Of a DNA stretch of 64,000 bases, positions 10,090 through 21,009 are shown one piece after another. A model generated the notes under the pieces. The model had not been told where the DNA came from, did not search any database, and was given only the letters and a program-made list of their open reading frames with translations. The position numbers and the translations under genes were made by a program. The stretch is from Metamycoplasma arthritidis (GTDB taxonomy: Bacteria > Bacillota_I > Bacilli_A > Mycoplasmatales > Metamycoplasmataceae). Each line of letters begins with the position of its first letter. Within the stretch, counting starts at the first letter, position 1. The DNA lies in contig NZ_LR215047.1 in assembly GCF_900660715.1 (NCBI RefSeq), positions 742,210-806,209 on the forward strand. The letters run 5' to 3'.

Positions 10090-12171
10090 ATGAAAAAGAG
10101 AAATTTATTATTAGCAAGTTCTATTTTCCCAGCTATTATGGCTTTGGCGGGAATTTCTGCTGCGTGTCAAAAGAAATTTGACCAAGTTAATGATGGGAAA
10201 CTTGTCATCAACTATGGATTTTCAAGCACCGGTGCTCAAGGTCGTGCTTTAGAAGAAATTGTTGCAAAATACAACGAATGAATTAAAAAACCTGAAAATC
10301 AAGGCAAAGGCTACATGCCAGTTGAAACAAAAACTAACCCCAACGGTTATTCAACTAACGATTTAGGAACAAAACTTCATGCCAAAGAACGTAGAACATT
10401 CTACAACCTAATGTTCAACTACCCTACTGCAGCTGCAATTATTGCTGAATATGACATGAACTTAAGATTTAAAGATGAAGACTACGAATCATATGGCCTT
10501 TCATCAGCTTTTAAAGATGTAAACAAATATATTGCTTACAACAAAAACAATGAAAAATGAGTAGTACCAGTTTCACGTTCATCGGAAATGAACGCTGTTA
10601 ACCAAGTAGTTATTGGAAAACTTTTAAAAGCACTTAAAGATGACTATTCAGTTAAGTTTAAAGAAGGCAACAAAACATTACTTGAGAAGTATGTAAAAAA
10701 TTATGAAAGCTCAGCTGATAAAACAACTGTTGATAGCATTTGAGATCGTTCTAAATTGGAAGATGGTGAAGCAAAAAACAAATTAAAAGAAGAGTTGAAA
10801 GATTATGAAATTTCAGACGATGTCTTCACTAATTATGTAGATCTAATCAAGTTATCTAACTACATGAAAAGAGCATTTCCTAAAGATAAAAGTTTATATG
10901 TTTTAGGATTAGACTCTGTTCCTAATGCAGTTTACGCTATGGCAAGATCAATTGCAAAGGGAGATTTGGCAAAAGAACTTGTTACCCCAGACGAAGCTTA
11001 CGTTGGAACTGGAGGATATGACTATAGTTCATTCCATAGAAATCCAGATAGTCCTCAATACAAGTTATTCAAAAAACTCATTGACTACATTTTAGAAGGA
11101 ATTAACACTGGTGCCGTATGAATCGGTGGTGGTGGAAGATACGGTTCAGGTAGTTTGACTAAACACAAACTAGGATTTAGTGTTGGCTCAACCGCTGGAT
11201 ACTATCATACCTTTGAAAAAGACGGTAGCAAAACAGTTACTCAATACAATGTTACGGGGCTAAGCGAAGGCATTAACTTGCCTGATGGCTCACTTAAGAT
11301 AGCTAAAAATGGTAATTCAAGTGCCATCATGCAATACAAGTCTGGAACATTTACTAATAGTATTTTTCCAAGTACTTATACCGGAACAGTGGGAAGACAT
11401 AATAAACAAACTGTCGATAGTAATGCAGACAGCCTTATTAGAGAATATGCAGATAAAGAAGATGCTTTCATAGTTTCGGACCCTGCTAATTTGAAAGTTT
11501 CAGGTTCGGATGTAAAAATTAAAAATGGTTCAACCGAAATAACTATTCCAGGTGCAAAAGCTTTAGGGAAAATATTTAAGAACGATAATAAAGACTATTA
11601 CTTCATTCCAAAAGAATCAACTAAGTCAGCAACAATAGGTGAAGAACAAGTTGCTAACAAAAAAGATGTTGATTGAATCTCTGCACCTTTAAAAGCAAAC
11701 AATAGTGGTGACGAAATATCAGCTATTACTGCGCAAGGCCCAAGTATTGTTGGAATTCACGCAAACGAAGCAGAAAATGAAGCGGCTAGAAAGTTCGTTA
11801 ACTGATTCTTTAAAGAAAAAGTTGAATATACTTTTGGTAGCGAAAAGAAAACAGTTACTTCGTTAGAAATGTTCAATGAAAAAGGAAGTTATCTAACACC
11901 AACGAATGAATTCTTACAAAAGGATGCTAAAAATCTTAAACTAAATGAAGCGCAAAAATTGGCATTTGAAAACTTCAAAAAAGCCAACTCAGATAATGCT
12001 AACTACAAAATTGTTGAAGACGTGTCTTCAAAACTATCTGAATTGTTACGTTCAAATATCCAAAGTGCATTAACTAGCATGACTAGTTTGGTTGCAAACT
12101 CGGGTGAAATTGTTGATTTTACCAAGTTCTTAAACCTATTTAATGGTCAATTTAATGAACAGGTAGCTTAA
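10090..12171 (+). CDS. Solute-binding lipoprotein of the importer operon
   Basis: This 693-residue lipoprotein has a basic N-terminus, a hydrophobic stretch and the lipobox GISAAC (Cys26). It is the first gene of an ABC importer operon (lipoprotein, nuclease, ATPase, two permeases), so it should be the membrane-anchored receptor, of the extracellular solute-binding class 1 (UgpB/MalE-like) type. Its N-terminal motif [12 protein letters not shown] and the downstream [13 protein letters not shown] recur in the diverged lipoprotein at 17487. The frame crosses six TGA (Trp) codons. A 15-A run and a terminator-like hairpin lie in the leader. The substrate is not evident: glycerol phosphate, sugars, nucleotides or oligonucleotides are all possible. 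Confidence 0.82.
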
Positions 12172-12203
12172 TTAAAATTTAAGTAACTACAGCTAAGTAC
12201 ATT

Positions 12204-12230
12204 GACGTGCAAATTGTACGTCTTTGTAAT
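12204..12230 (+). terminator. Weak intergenic hairpin between lipoprotein and nuclease genes
   Basis: GACGT/ACGTC stem with a 9-base loop is followed by TTTGTAATTTTT. It may trim expression of downstream genes relative to the abundant binding protein. Confidence 0.45.
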
Positions 12231-12247
12231 TTTTAGAGGATATTAAA

Positions 12248-13183
12248 ATGAATAAAAGAAAATTATTTGCTGCTATTACTTTAGCGGCAACTGTGATAGC
12301 ACCTGCAGCAATTGCGGTTTCATGCACGAGGACACCGACTGATGTTCTTAGTTTAAAAGATGTGAAGTTGAATTCAACATTTAATAACTTGAAATTTTCT
12401 GAATATCAAAAAGTGGGATCTATTTTTGACAAGAAAATAACTAAAAAAGTCAGAGATGCAAGCGGTACTATTGTCGAAAGAACAGCAAGTTTATGAGAAT
12501 GATTTAGATATGCTGAAGGTGAAATTGTTAAGGTTAGTGATGGTGATACTGTTACTGTTAGAATCACTAAACAACCTTATTCATTTCCAGGCGAAACAGG
12601 AATAAAACTTCCAAACGAAGTAAGAGTTAGAATTCCATTTATTGATACACTAGAAGAACATGGTCACGGCGGTGTTGAAATAGATCCTGAGGAAAAAAGA
12701 TTAGCATTGCAAGATCATGAATATGCTGAAAAGCTACTTCCAGAAGGATCAAAAGTTAGACTTATTGCCGATAGTTGAACAGATGCATCTTACGATCGTG
12801 TAGTCGCATCATTATTCATAGGTGAAGGATTTCAAAAAAACTTTTCAGTTGAAATGTTAGCAGGCGGCTATACTTTGCCTCGGCTAAATGATTCTACTAG
12901 GGGAAGTTTCACAACACAATTTGATGATGAATCAAAAATTAATATCTCTTCTTATATGCTTCCTTTTCTAGCATATGCATATAACGAAGGAATATATGAA
13001 AAACGGGGATTTTATAAGTCAGAAGTTAAAGATCCATATCAATTAGCTACTAAATATAAATCTCATGGTGAGGGTATTATTGAAACAGGTAGATACTTAT
13101 TAAGTCAATACTATGTTAAACGTGGTTCAGTTACTGAACAAAATAATATTTTCAAATGACTTTTTAAAAAATTGAGTCTATAA
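12248..13183 (+). CDS. Thermonuclease-like lipoprotein of the importer operon
   Basis: This 311-residue lipoprotein has the lipobox IAVSC (Cys26) and then a staphylococcal-nuclease (SNase) domain. All key residues are in place: Arg128, Asp133 and Glu136 in VRIPFIDTLEE, spaced exactly as Arg35/Asp40/Glu43 of the Staphylococcus enzyme, and Arg184 in SYDRVVASLF, equivalent to Arg87. SDGDTVTVR is the conserved first strand. It should cut DNA and RNA at the cell surface with calcium. A nuclease inside an ABC-importer operon is also described in M. hyopneumoniae (mhp379), with a proposed role in importing breakdown products. The start ATG 12248 follows TTAGAGGATATTAAA. Confidence 0.9.
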
Positions 13184-13255
13184 AACTTAATTTAAACCAA
13201 AAATTAAAAACTATAAAAAGTAAAACAATCAACTAAATTTATTGAAAGAAGCAAA

Positions 13256-15217
13256 ATGAAAAAAGAAATGCCAAAATTGGACGTTAGCCACGAAGATATT
13301 CATAATTTTTCAAAGCAGCGTTTTGAAGCAAAAAAAACAATTCCAGCGATTGAAATTAAAAACTTAGTTATTGACTTTGGGGATGCTGTTGCTGTTGATA
13401 ATGCTTCATTTTCGATTCAAAAAGGCGAACTTGTAACTTTGTTAGGTCCTTCAGGGTCTGGTAAAACCACCACCCTTAATGCTATCTCAGGACTACTAAG
13501 ACCAACAAGTGGCAAACTATTTTTCTCTGGTATTGATGTTACTAAATATTCACCACAAGAAAGAGAACTAGGGCTTGTTTTCCAAAACTACGCACTGTAT
13601 CCTCATATGTCAGTGTATGAAAACATTGCCTTTCCTTTAGCTAACGACGAACATTGAAAAGATGAAACCTTAGAAAAATCAAAAATTGCTCAAAATAGCA
13701 TTTTTACAATCCTATTAGAACAATACGATGTTAATAAAGAAACAATTGAAGATCTTAAAAAGAAATGTTTCTATACTATTGACAATCCCAAAGAAACTAA
13801 AAAATACTTAACCGAACTAAAATCAGAGTTAACTAATATTTCTGAAAATGAAAGCAACCGTTACAATTTCTTAATCAATAAAAATCTTGCTGAACTTAGC
13901 AACATGACTAAGAAGGTTTTAAATGAAATTAAAGAAATTCAAGTAACTTCAAAAGAAAAAATTCGCGACTCGCAAATTGATCGTGATGTAAAAATTTCTG
14001 CCCTTAAAAAAGAAATTGAAACCGAAAAAGTTCAAGGCCGTAAAGGATCTAGACAACTTGAAGAAATCGCGATGTTAAAAGAACGAGTTGCTGATAATAT
14101 TAAAAGCATTAAAGAAACTTCAAAAGAAAAAATTAATTCTTTAAAAGCAGAATACGAAGAAGCTTATAAACAAGCAAAAGCTCGTAATAACGAAGACATA
14201 AAAAATGCTAAAGAAATGTATAAAACAAAACTTCGTGAACAAAAAACTAGCGAGCTTAACCACAAAATTAAAGAAGTCAACCGCCGACTAAAAATAGTTA
14301 AAAAAGACGCAGAAAATAACTACTCAATGGCAGTTAGTGAAGCGTTTGGACCAATTTTTGAAAAAGTTGGTTTAACATCAGGTTCATTCAATAACAAAAT
14401 TAATAAATTAATTATTTTACAATCTCATGAAGTACAACAAAAAATCGAAATGTACTCAAAAGATGTGCTTACCTTGCAACAAGCCATGGTAAGAGATGTT
14501 TTAGAAGTTGCCCAAAGAGTTGAAATTACTAAAAACTTAGCAAAAAAACCAACCCAACTTTCAGGGGGGCAACAACAACGGGTAGCAATCGCTCGTGCCA
14601 TTGTTAAAAAACCTAAAATCTTGTTACTAGACGAACCACTTTCAAACTTGGATGCTAAACTTCGTATCTCAACTAGAAAATGAATACGTTCAATTCAACA
14701 AGAATTAGGCATCACTACAGTGTTTGTTACTCACGATCAAGAAGAAGCTATGTCAATTAGCGACAAAATCATTTGCATGTCAACTGCGAGAGTACAACAA
14801 ATCGGCAGTCCAATGGATCTATATCTAAAACCTAAAAATGAGTTTGTAGCTAAATTCTTAGGAATGCCTGAAATGACAATTTTTACAGCCGATGTTGAAA
14901 ATGGCTATGTTGTAGTAGCAGGTAAAAAACTTGCTAAAGTTCCTGAAGGTTATACAAAATCAGAAATTCGTGTTGGTTTTAGAGGAGAATCTTTAGTCGA
15001 AGATGAAAACGGCACATTCACTGGTGAAGTTAAAGTTGTTGAATATCTTGGTAAAGAAATTCAATCGCAAATTTATCTAAAAAGCATTAACATGATTTCT
15101 AATGTGTTTTTAACTAAAAAATATCACTACGATATTGGAGAAACAGTTAAACTTAGTCTAAAAAATCTAGATTTACTGCATTTCTTTGATATTGATACTA
15201 CTGAGCGTGTTGAATAA
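13256..15217 (+). CDS. MalK/MsmK-type ABC ATPase with a large coiled-coil insertion
   Basis: This 653-residue protein is far longer than the usual 360-400. Residues about 35-135 hold the first half of the ATPase: Walker [10 protein letters not shown] and the Q-loop [20 protein letters not shown]. Residues about 138-410 are a Lys/Glu-rich, largely coiled-coil insertion. The second half then resumes with LSGGQQQR (435-442), Walker [14 protein letters not shown] and the H-loop [11 protein letters not shown]-terminal regulatory domain of the MalK type follows. The insertion lies between Q-loop and signature, in the helical subdomain that touches the permease. All catalytic motifs survive, so it should be active. 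It ends in TAATG, overlapping the first permease gene. Confidence 0.92.
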
Positions 15218-16257
15218 TGAAAACATATTTTTGGAAAAAATATCGTGTTAAAAAAATTGGCGATAATCTAAGTGTTCTAAACCAAAAAACACCATTTTGA
15301 AAGCCATTTCTATTAATTTTACCTTCGTTTCTAACAATTTCGCTTTTCACAATAATTCCATTTATCTTGCTATTAGTTTACGCTTTTACTGTTAAAAGAC
15401 TAAAAGCGGATGAAATATTAACACCATTTAAAAACTTTTCAAATGTGTTTAAGGATTATGGCTTTACTAGCGGACTTAGAAACTCATTTGTATATGCATT
15501 AACAGCATTGCCACTTAGTTTAATTATTTCTATTTTGATCTCAGTTGCAATTACGCAAGTGGTAAAAAAATGAGCAAGAGGATTTTGACAAACAGTGTTT
15601 TTCTTGCCATATGTGACTAGTGCTATTGCTGTGTCGATCACTTTTTATCAGATTTTCAAATCTGATATTACCGAACAAGGAATTATTAACTCTCTTCTAA
15701 AGAGTGCCAGACGTAGTCCAATTCCGTTTCTAACCGATCCAAATAGAGGATCTTGACTTGCTTTTATTGTTATTTTAATTAGAGGAGTGTGAGGAAACCT
15801 GGCTTTTCAAATTCTAATTCTAACAACCGCAATGCTTTCGGTTGATAAACAATTATATAAAGCAGCTTCGATTGATGGTGCAAACAAAACTAAGCAATTC
15901 TTTACGATTACTTTACCATCAATTAATAAAACTATTTCTTTCTTAATTACCATTGGAATTATTAATGGAATTAAGGTTATGCCACTAGCGTTGTTTAATA
16001 ACGATTCAACAACTGCTATTAATAATGGCGGATCATCGCTAATGTTGTATATTTATGATGCTTTAACTAAGAAGGGAAACTATAGTCTAGCTTCAGCAGC
16101 ATCAATTATCTTCTTTATTTTTGGAATTCTAACTTCATTAATCTTAAGAAAAACAACTACAGCAGTTTTCAAACTAGGAATTAAGATAGGAGAACGCAAT
16201 GTCATTAAGAAAATTGAAACTAAGAAATTCGTGACAAAACCGATCTTTAAAATCTAG
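15217..16257 (+). CDS. Importer permease 1 (UgpA/MalF-like)
   Basis: This 346-residue integral membrane protein has about six spans and the inner-membrane permease (EAA) loop near residue 210: KAASIDGANKTKQFFTITLP. Together with the next gene it forms the translocation pore driven by the upstream ATPase. Its start overlaps the ATPase stop by one base, and its last 59 bases overlap the next permease gene, a strong sign of translational coupling. Several TGA (Trp) codons are read through. The UgpA/MalF-like naming rests on operon order and loop sequence; it does not fix the substrate. Confidence 0.88.
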
Positions 16258-17200
16258 ACAAGAGCAAATGGGGCAACCAATTGATAATGCTCATATTGGT
16301 AGTGTCATTTTAACTTGATCATTTAAAATCTTTGTTCTAGTATTATTTGGCTTGATCGTAATTTTTCCCTTCTATTTTATGCTTAGCCAATCGTTAGTGG
16401 ATAAAACTTGACAAACAAGTCCAAGCACCAGTGATGCTGTACTTTGATTCCCACTTAAACACCCAAATGGAAACGGCCGGGCATTTCACTGAGAAAACTT
16501 CCGAGATGCCTTTACAAGTGGATATTTTGAATCATTAATATTCACGGCCTTTATTACTGCTATATCAGTTGTAGCAAGAATATTTTTCTCAATTACTTTT
16601 GGATATGCATTTTCAATTAGAAAATGAAGATTCAAAAGAGCATCATGATTGTTATTTCTTTCATTACTAGTACTTCCAGAAATTGCCTTATTATCAGGTC
16701 AATATAAAGTTGTATCGTCAATTCACTGAAATCAATACCCTTCACTTATTATTGGACTAATGATGCCATTTGTGGCCTCGGTGTTCTCTGGATTTATGTA
16801 TCGTAATGCCTTCGAAGCCATTCCTGACTCGGTACGTGAATCGGCAATGATTGATGGCGCATCAGGTTTTAAATTCTTTGTTAGAGTTGCTGTTCCAATG
16901 GTAAAAGCAACCACTTGAACTGTCGCTATTCTAACTGCTCTTGCTTCATGAAACTCATATACATGAGCACTTGCTATCGCTGGTGAAAAAGGAGATGGTG
17001 GTAAAGGAGTTGTTATGAACGTTTGATTAACAACAACTGGGCGTTACCAAGTACCAGGAGATGAAACTACAAGAGTGCTTCTAAGCTTACGTATGGCAGC
17101 AACTGTGCTTGCAATTGCCCCAATGTTAGTAGTTTACTTCTTACTACGTAGCAGAATTATGAACGCAATCTCTAGACAAGGTAGAGCTGCTAAAGGATAA
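16199..17200 (+). CDS. Importer permease 2 (UgpE/MalG-like)
   Basis: This 333-residue permease has about six spans. Its EAA loop EAIPDSVRESAMIDGASGFK is textbook for the MalG/UgpE class. The ATG at 16199 is preceded by ATAGGAGAACGCA, a strong site placed inside the previous gene, which supports the long 59-base overlap. Read with TGA as Trp the frame runs to TAA at 17198. It partners permease 1 to form the pore of the lipoprotein/nuclease-associated importer. Confidence 0.9.
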
Positions 17201-17205
17201 AATTT

Positions 17206-17373
17206 ATGAATAATAATGACAACATTAATTTCAATTCATTAAAGAGATCACAATGAAAAAGAGCTCTTAAAAAAGGCCTTTCAATTGCTGGAATTTTATT
17301 AGTAGTTATTGTCGGCCTTATAATCACCGGTTTTGCTATTTGGGGCATATTTGGCATGTGAAGTGACTTCTAG
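17206..17373 (+). CDS. Small single-span membrane protein at the operon end
   Basis: This 55-residue protein begins 5 bases after the permease stop. A hydrophilic N-terminus with a KRSQWKRALKKG basic patch is followed by one hydrophobic span (SIAGILLVVIVGLIITGFAI) and a short WGIFGMWSDF tail. Two TGA codons are read as Trp, the frame is coherent and a terminator follows. It is probably an accessory subunit of the importer, though I recognise no family. It could be a stabilising subunit or a non-functional remnant. Confidence 0.65.
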
Positions 17374-17415
17374 CAAAATATTGATATAAATTTAAATAAT
17401 AATAAACTAAAATAG

Positions 17416-17457
17416 ACTCTAGAAATTTATTCATCGAATAAGTTACTAGAGTTTTTT
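17416..17457 (+). terminator. Rho-independent terminator of the importer operon
   Basis: The nested stem ACTCTAG/CTAGAGT with inner TTATTC/GAATAA pairing is followed by TTTTTT. Confidence 0.85.
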
Positions 17458-17473
17458 AAATGTGTATAAAATT

Positions 17474-17479
17474 TATAAT
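17474..17479 (+). promoter_or_regulatory. -10 TATAAT just upstream of the 17487 lipoprotein
   Basis: TATAAT ends 7 bases before the ATG at 17487, and no Shine-Dalgarno is present. The spacing predicts a leaderless or near-leaderless transcript. Confidence 0.5.
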
Positions 17480-17486
17480 AAATCTA

Positions 17487-19043
17487 ATGAAAAAGAACAA
17501 TAAAATTCTTAAACTTGTAATGTCTTCAACGCTACTCATTGGTACTAGTAGTTTTGTTTTGATTTCATGTAATTCTAAAAACACAATTAGAATTTCATTG
17601 CCTTTCACTAATAATGATCCTCGTTATAAAACATTAGAAAAAATTGTCCATTATTACAATGAAACCATTGTTAAAAAAACTGAAAATATGCTTCCAGTAA
17701 GTTTAAATTCAGGAACGACAAGAGACAGATTCTACTACAGTCTTTCATTGCAATTATATGGAAAAGATTATAAAACACCTCACTTGGCCTTATACTATCC
17801 TAGCCTAGTTAATTTAATTAATGAATATAATAGGAATCTAGACTTTAGTTCGTTAATTTCAAATCAAAGTATATATAAAAATTTTCTTAGAAAATCCCCT
17901 TTTGATAGCAGTGGTAGTAATTTTATACTTCCACTTGCTATTAGTGGCGAAACGCTAATTATTAATAAAAGTTTGCTTGGTTATCTATTGAACCAACTTT
18001 TGGTCAAGACTAATAAGATTACAATTGCAAAAGAACCCAATTATTTTCGTGATTCGTTAGATTTTTTCCAAAACTTGCCGAATCAACAAAAACAAAAAAT
18101 TGCCCAAAGTTGAAATCTAAACAATCTTAATTATGATTTTGATAATAATATCGTTTTAAACAATGATTATTTTAAAACATATGAAAGTCTTTTTGAACTT
18201 TCAAGTTTGATTAGTAAAATTACCAATAATTTATCTTCGCCTAACCCTAAGAAAATTTTTTATAATCACAATATTGCGAACATGTTTTATTCACAACTTT
18301 TTAATGATGCGAATGCAAATTTTGACAATTACTTTTTAAAATATTACAAAAATAGCAGCAATTTGAATTATCAACAAGTTTTTACTAAATCCTCGGCCGA
18401 ATACCAAAGTCTTAAAAAATATTATGATTATCGCATGAAAGCAATTCATGAAAAATTAGTGTTTGTTCGTCCTAAGAATCCTGCTTCTATTAATTTTAGC
18501 GAGCAAACTTTGTTTTCAATTGCTTCTACACGAATCTATGAGATGCTTAACAATGAAAATAATAAAACTTCTCTAGCAAACAATTTCATTTACACAAATA
18601 GCCCTTTAAAAAATAACAGCAAACAAAGTAATTCGTCTTTTTTAACACAAGGGCTTTATTTAATGGGCATTAAACATAGCGACACTGAAAACAAACAAAC
18701 ACTAAAATTTGTTGAATGGTTTTATAATACCAATTTTAAAGATACAAAGCTAACGGGGGCCGAGTATTTTGCTAAGCAAACGAACTATGTCTTTCCGTCG
18801 AATAATTTTTTAAATTCTTCAAAAAAAGATTTAAATGTAGCAAATACGAACTTGTCTAGATTAATAGCACAAGCTAACTATGATAAATCACTAGTAAATT
18901 TTGAAGAACCTTTTGATAGTAAAAGTGATCTATTTCGCCATTCAATTGAAAGTATTATTAAAAATATTGTCTACTCTTACGATCAAAGTAAAACTTATGA
19001 TTTTCAATGGTTCATAGATAAATTAAAAGAGCTTAACTTTTAA
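17487..19043 (+). CDS. Lipoprotein paralogous to the importer binding protein
   Basis: This 518-residue lipoprotein has a lipobox VLISC (Cys28). Its N-terminal region parallels the 693-residue binding lipoprotein at 10090: TLEKIVHYYNE against [11 protein letters not shown], and YYPSLVNLINEYNRNLDF against [18 protein letters not shown]. It lacks the long insertions of its relative and so is shorter. I start it at ATG 17487 because MKKNNK forms a normal signal peptide; an earlier ATG at 17460 adds nine residues. It has its own promoter and lies after the operon terminator. It is probably an alternative receptor for the same or a related importer. Confidence 0.78.
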
Positions 19044-19085
19044 AAAAAAAAAAAAACTAGAGCATTTTTAGTGCTCTGAGTTTTC
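19042..19085 (-). terminator. Terminator of the M13 peptidase gene with a 15-T tract
   Basis: On the minus strand AGAGCA/TGCTCT with flanking AACT/AGTT pairing is followed by AG and 15 T. On the plus strand the same hairpin follows the lipoprotein stop, so it may work both ways. Confidence 0.8.
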
Positions 19086-20990
19086 TTATCATATTTTTAC
19101 TCTTTTTTCAGGAGCTAAATACATTGGATCTTCTGGACTAATATCATAAGCTTTGTAAAAGCCATCTGAGTTTTGGATTTGAATATTAGCTCTTAGTTTA
19201 ACTGGGGCGTGTACATCAATGTTAAGAAGCATTTGGGCAAATTGGGGACGATATTTTGTTCTCCAAATTGTAGCGAAGTTTTCATAGAATTTTTTAGGAT
19301 CAAAATCCTTTTCTAAAGAAGCGGCTTCATAAGCACAAGAAACTCCGCCGGCATCAGCAATATTTTCCGAGACAGTTAACTTACCGTTACATTTTCCTGC
19401 TTCAATGGTTTTGCCATTAAATAGCGCAATCATATCTTTTGCTTTATTTTCAAAATTCTTTTTATCTTCTTCGGTTCATCAATTGATCATATTCCCGTTT
19501 TCGTCGAAATTGGCACCGTTATTGTCAAAGGCGTGTGAAATTTCATGAGCGATAACAGTACCAATCCCTCCGTAGTTTACACTCGAATTTTTGCTTCCGT
19601 AGAATGGTTTATTAAGAATAGCAGCTGGAAAAACAATATGGTTGTTGTTAGGACTAAAGTAAGCATTAACTACTGCCGGCGACATGCTTCATAGTTTTCG
19701 ATCAACTGGTTTTAAATATTTTTTGAAGTCATATTCTTTAGCAAGCGAAATAAAATCAAAAGTATTTAGTAGTAAGTCGTTATAACCTTCATATTCTTTA
19801 ACGCGCATATCACGATAATATGTTTGAATTTTTTCTGGATAACCCACATGAAGTTCCATTTTATTTAGTTTAACAATTGCCTTTTCTTTAGTTTCTTTGC
19901 TTAGTCAACTATTATTTTCTAGTCTCTTTTTATAAATTGCAATCATGCTTTTGATCATGTGCTCAACATCCTCTTTAGCTTCCTTGCCAAAGTATATTTC
20001 ACCATAATAAAGCCCAAATGGAATTGAAAATGTTTCAATAGCAGTGTCAATTGCTACTTTTTTCTTATCTTTGAATTTAGTAATCCCTGAAATCGCCATA
20101 CGGTATATAGAAGAAATTTTCCGAGCATCATCATCCAAGAATGGCGCAAATTTTACTACAGCATTAACAAATAGGGCTGAGCGATATAAATTAAAAGTAT
20201 TTTCATTGTAAAGTTTATTTAACCCGCTTACGAATTTAGGAGAAACGGCACTAAAATCAAAAACTTCTTGGCCGACTAATGCTTGTAGAATCTTGTTAAT
20301 ATTTAGAACATTAATTGATTTTTGAGCTTCTTCGGTAGTAATCATATTGTATAGTTTGGTAAATTCAGCGCCTTCTTCAGCACTCAAGGCAAACTCTACA
20401 CAAAGGCGATCAAATTCAAAAGTTTCATCAATTAATTTTTTAATTTTATCCTTGTTGATACGCAATTTTCTTAGTAATTTTTCTACCATAGTAGCATAAG
20501 TGTTTAACAATGCTTCTGATTTTTCTTTATCATCGTAATAACCTTTTTCTGGCAAAATGATTTGAGCGTCTTCTAATCAAACTATTTGTTTTTCGCTATC
20601 TTTGAAATCTGGTGAAACAGAAAAACCAAGTGGCATCATTAGTCCTAGGTAAGTAAATTCACGATAGTTTTTTTCGAGATCTTCTCATTTTTTTAATGAT
20701 GAGATTTTCTTAAGTAGTGGTTTTAATGGTTTCATGCCATTTTTCTTACGAGATTCTCAATCGCTTAAAAGTTTGTAATATGAAACCATTTCCACTAAGA
20801 TTGGTTGATCCTTAATTAAGTTTGGATTTTCTTTTCAATCATTAATTAGCTTGGATTTTAGTTTTGTTAGTTTTTCATCAATTTCATAAAATGATCCTCA
20901 TCCCACACGATCATTAGGAATTTTATGAGTACTTAGTCAACTGCCATTAACTGCTTCATAGAAGTCTTTTTTGATTAATTCTTTATTCAT
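19086..20990 (-). CDS. pepO: M13-family zinc metallopeptidase (PepO/neprilysin-like)
   Basis: This 634-residue protein is of normal M13 length. The zinc motif [11 protein letters not shown] lies at 482-492 and the third ligand and proton donor motif ENIADAGG at 542. The final residues VKIW fit the C-terminal Trp common in the family; this Trp is a TGA directly before TAA. There is no signal peptide, so it is the cytoplasmic PepO oligopeptidase type, cutting imported peptides. I start at ATG 20990, downstream of GAGGAGAAAA, which lies somewhat far (about 10-18 bases). It is 19 bases from the upstream gene's stop and probably co-transcribed with it. Confidence 0.92.
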
Positions 20991-21009
20991 AGTATTTGTT
21001 TTTTCTCCT

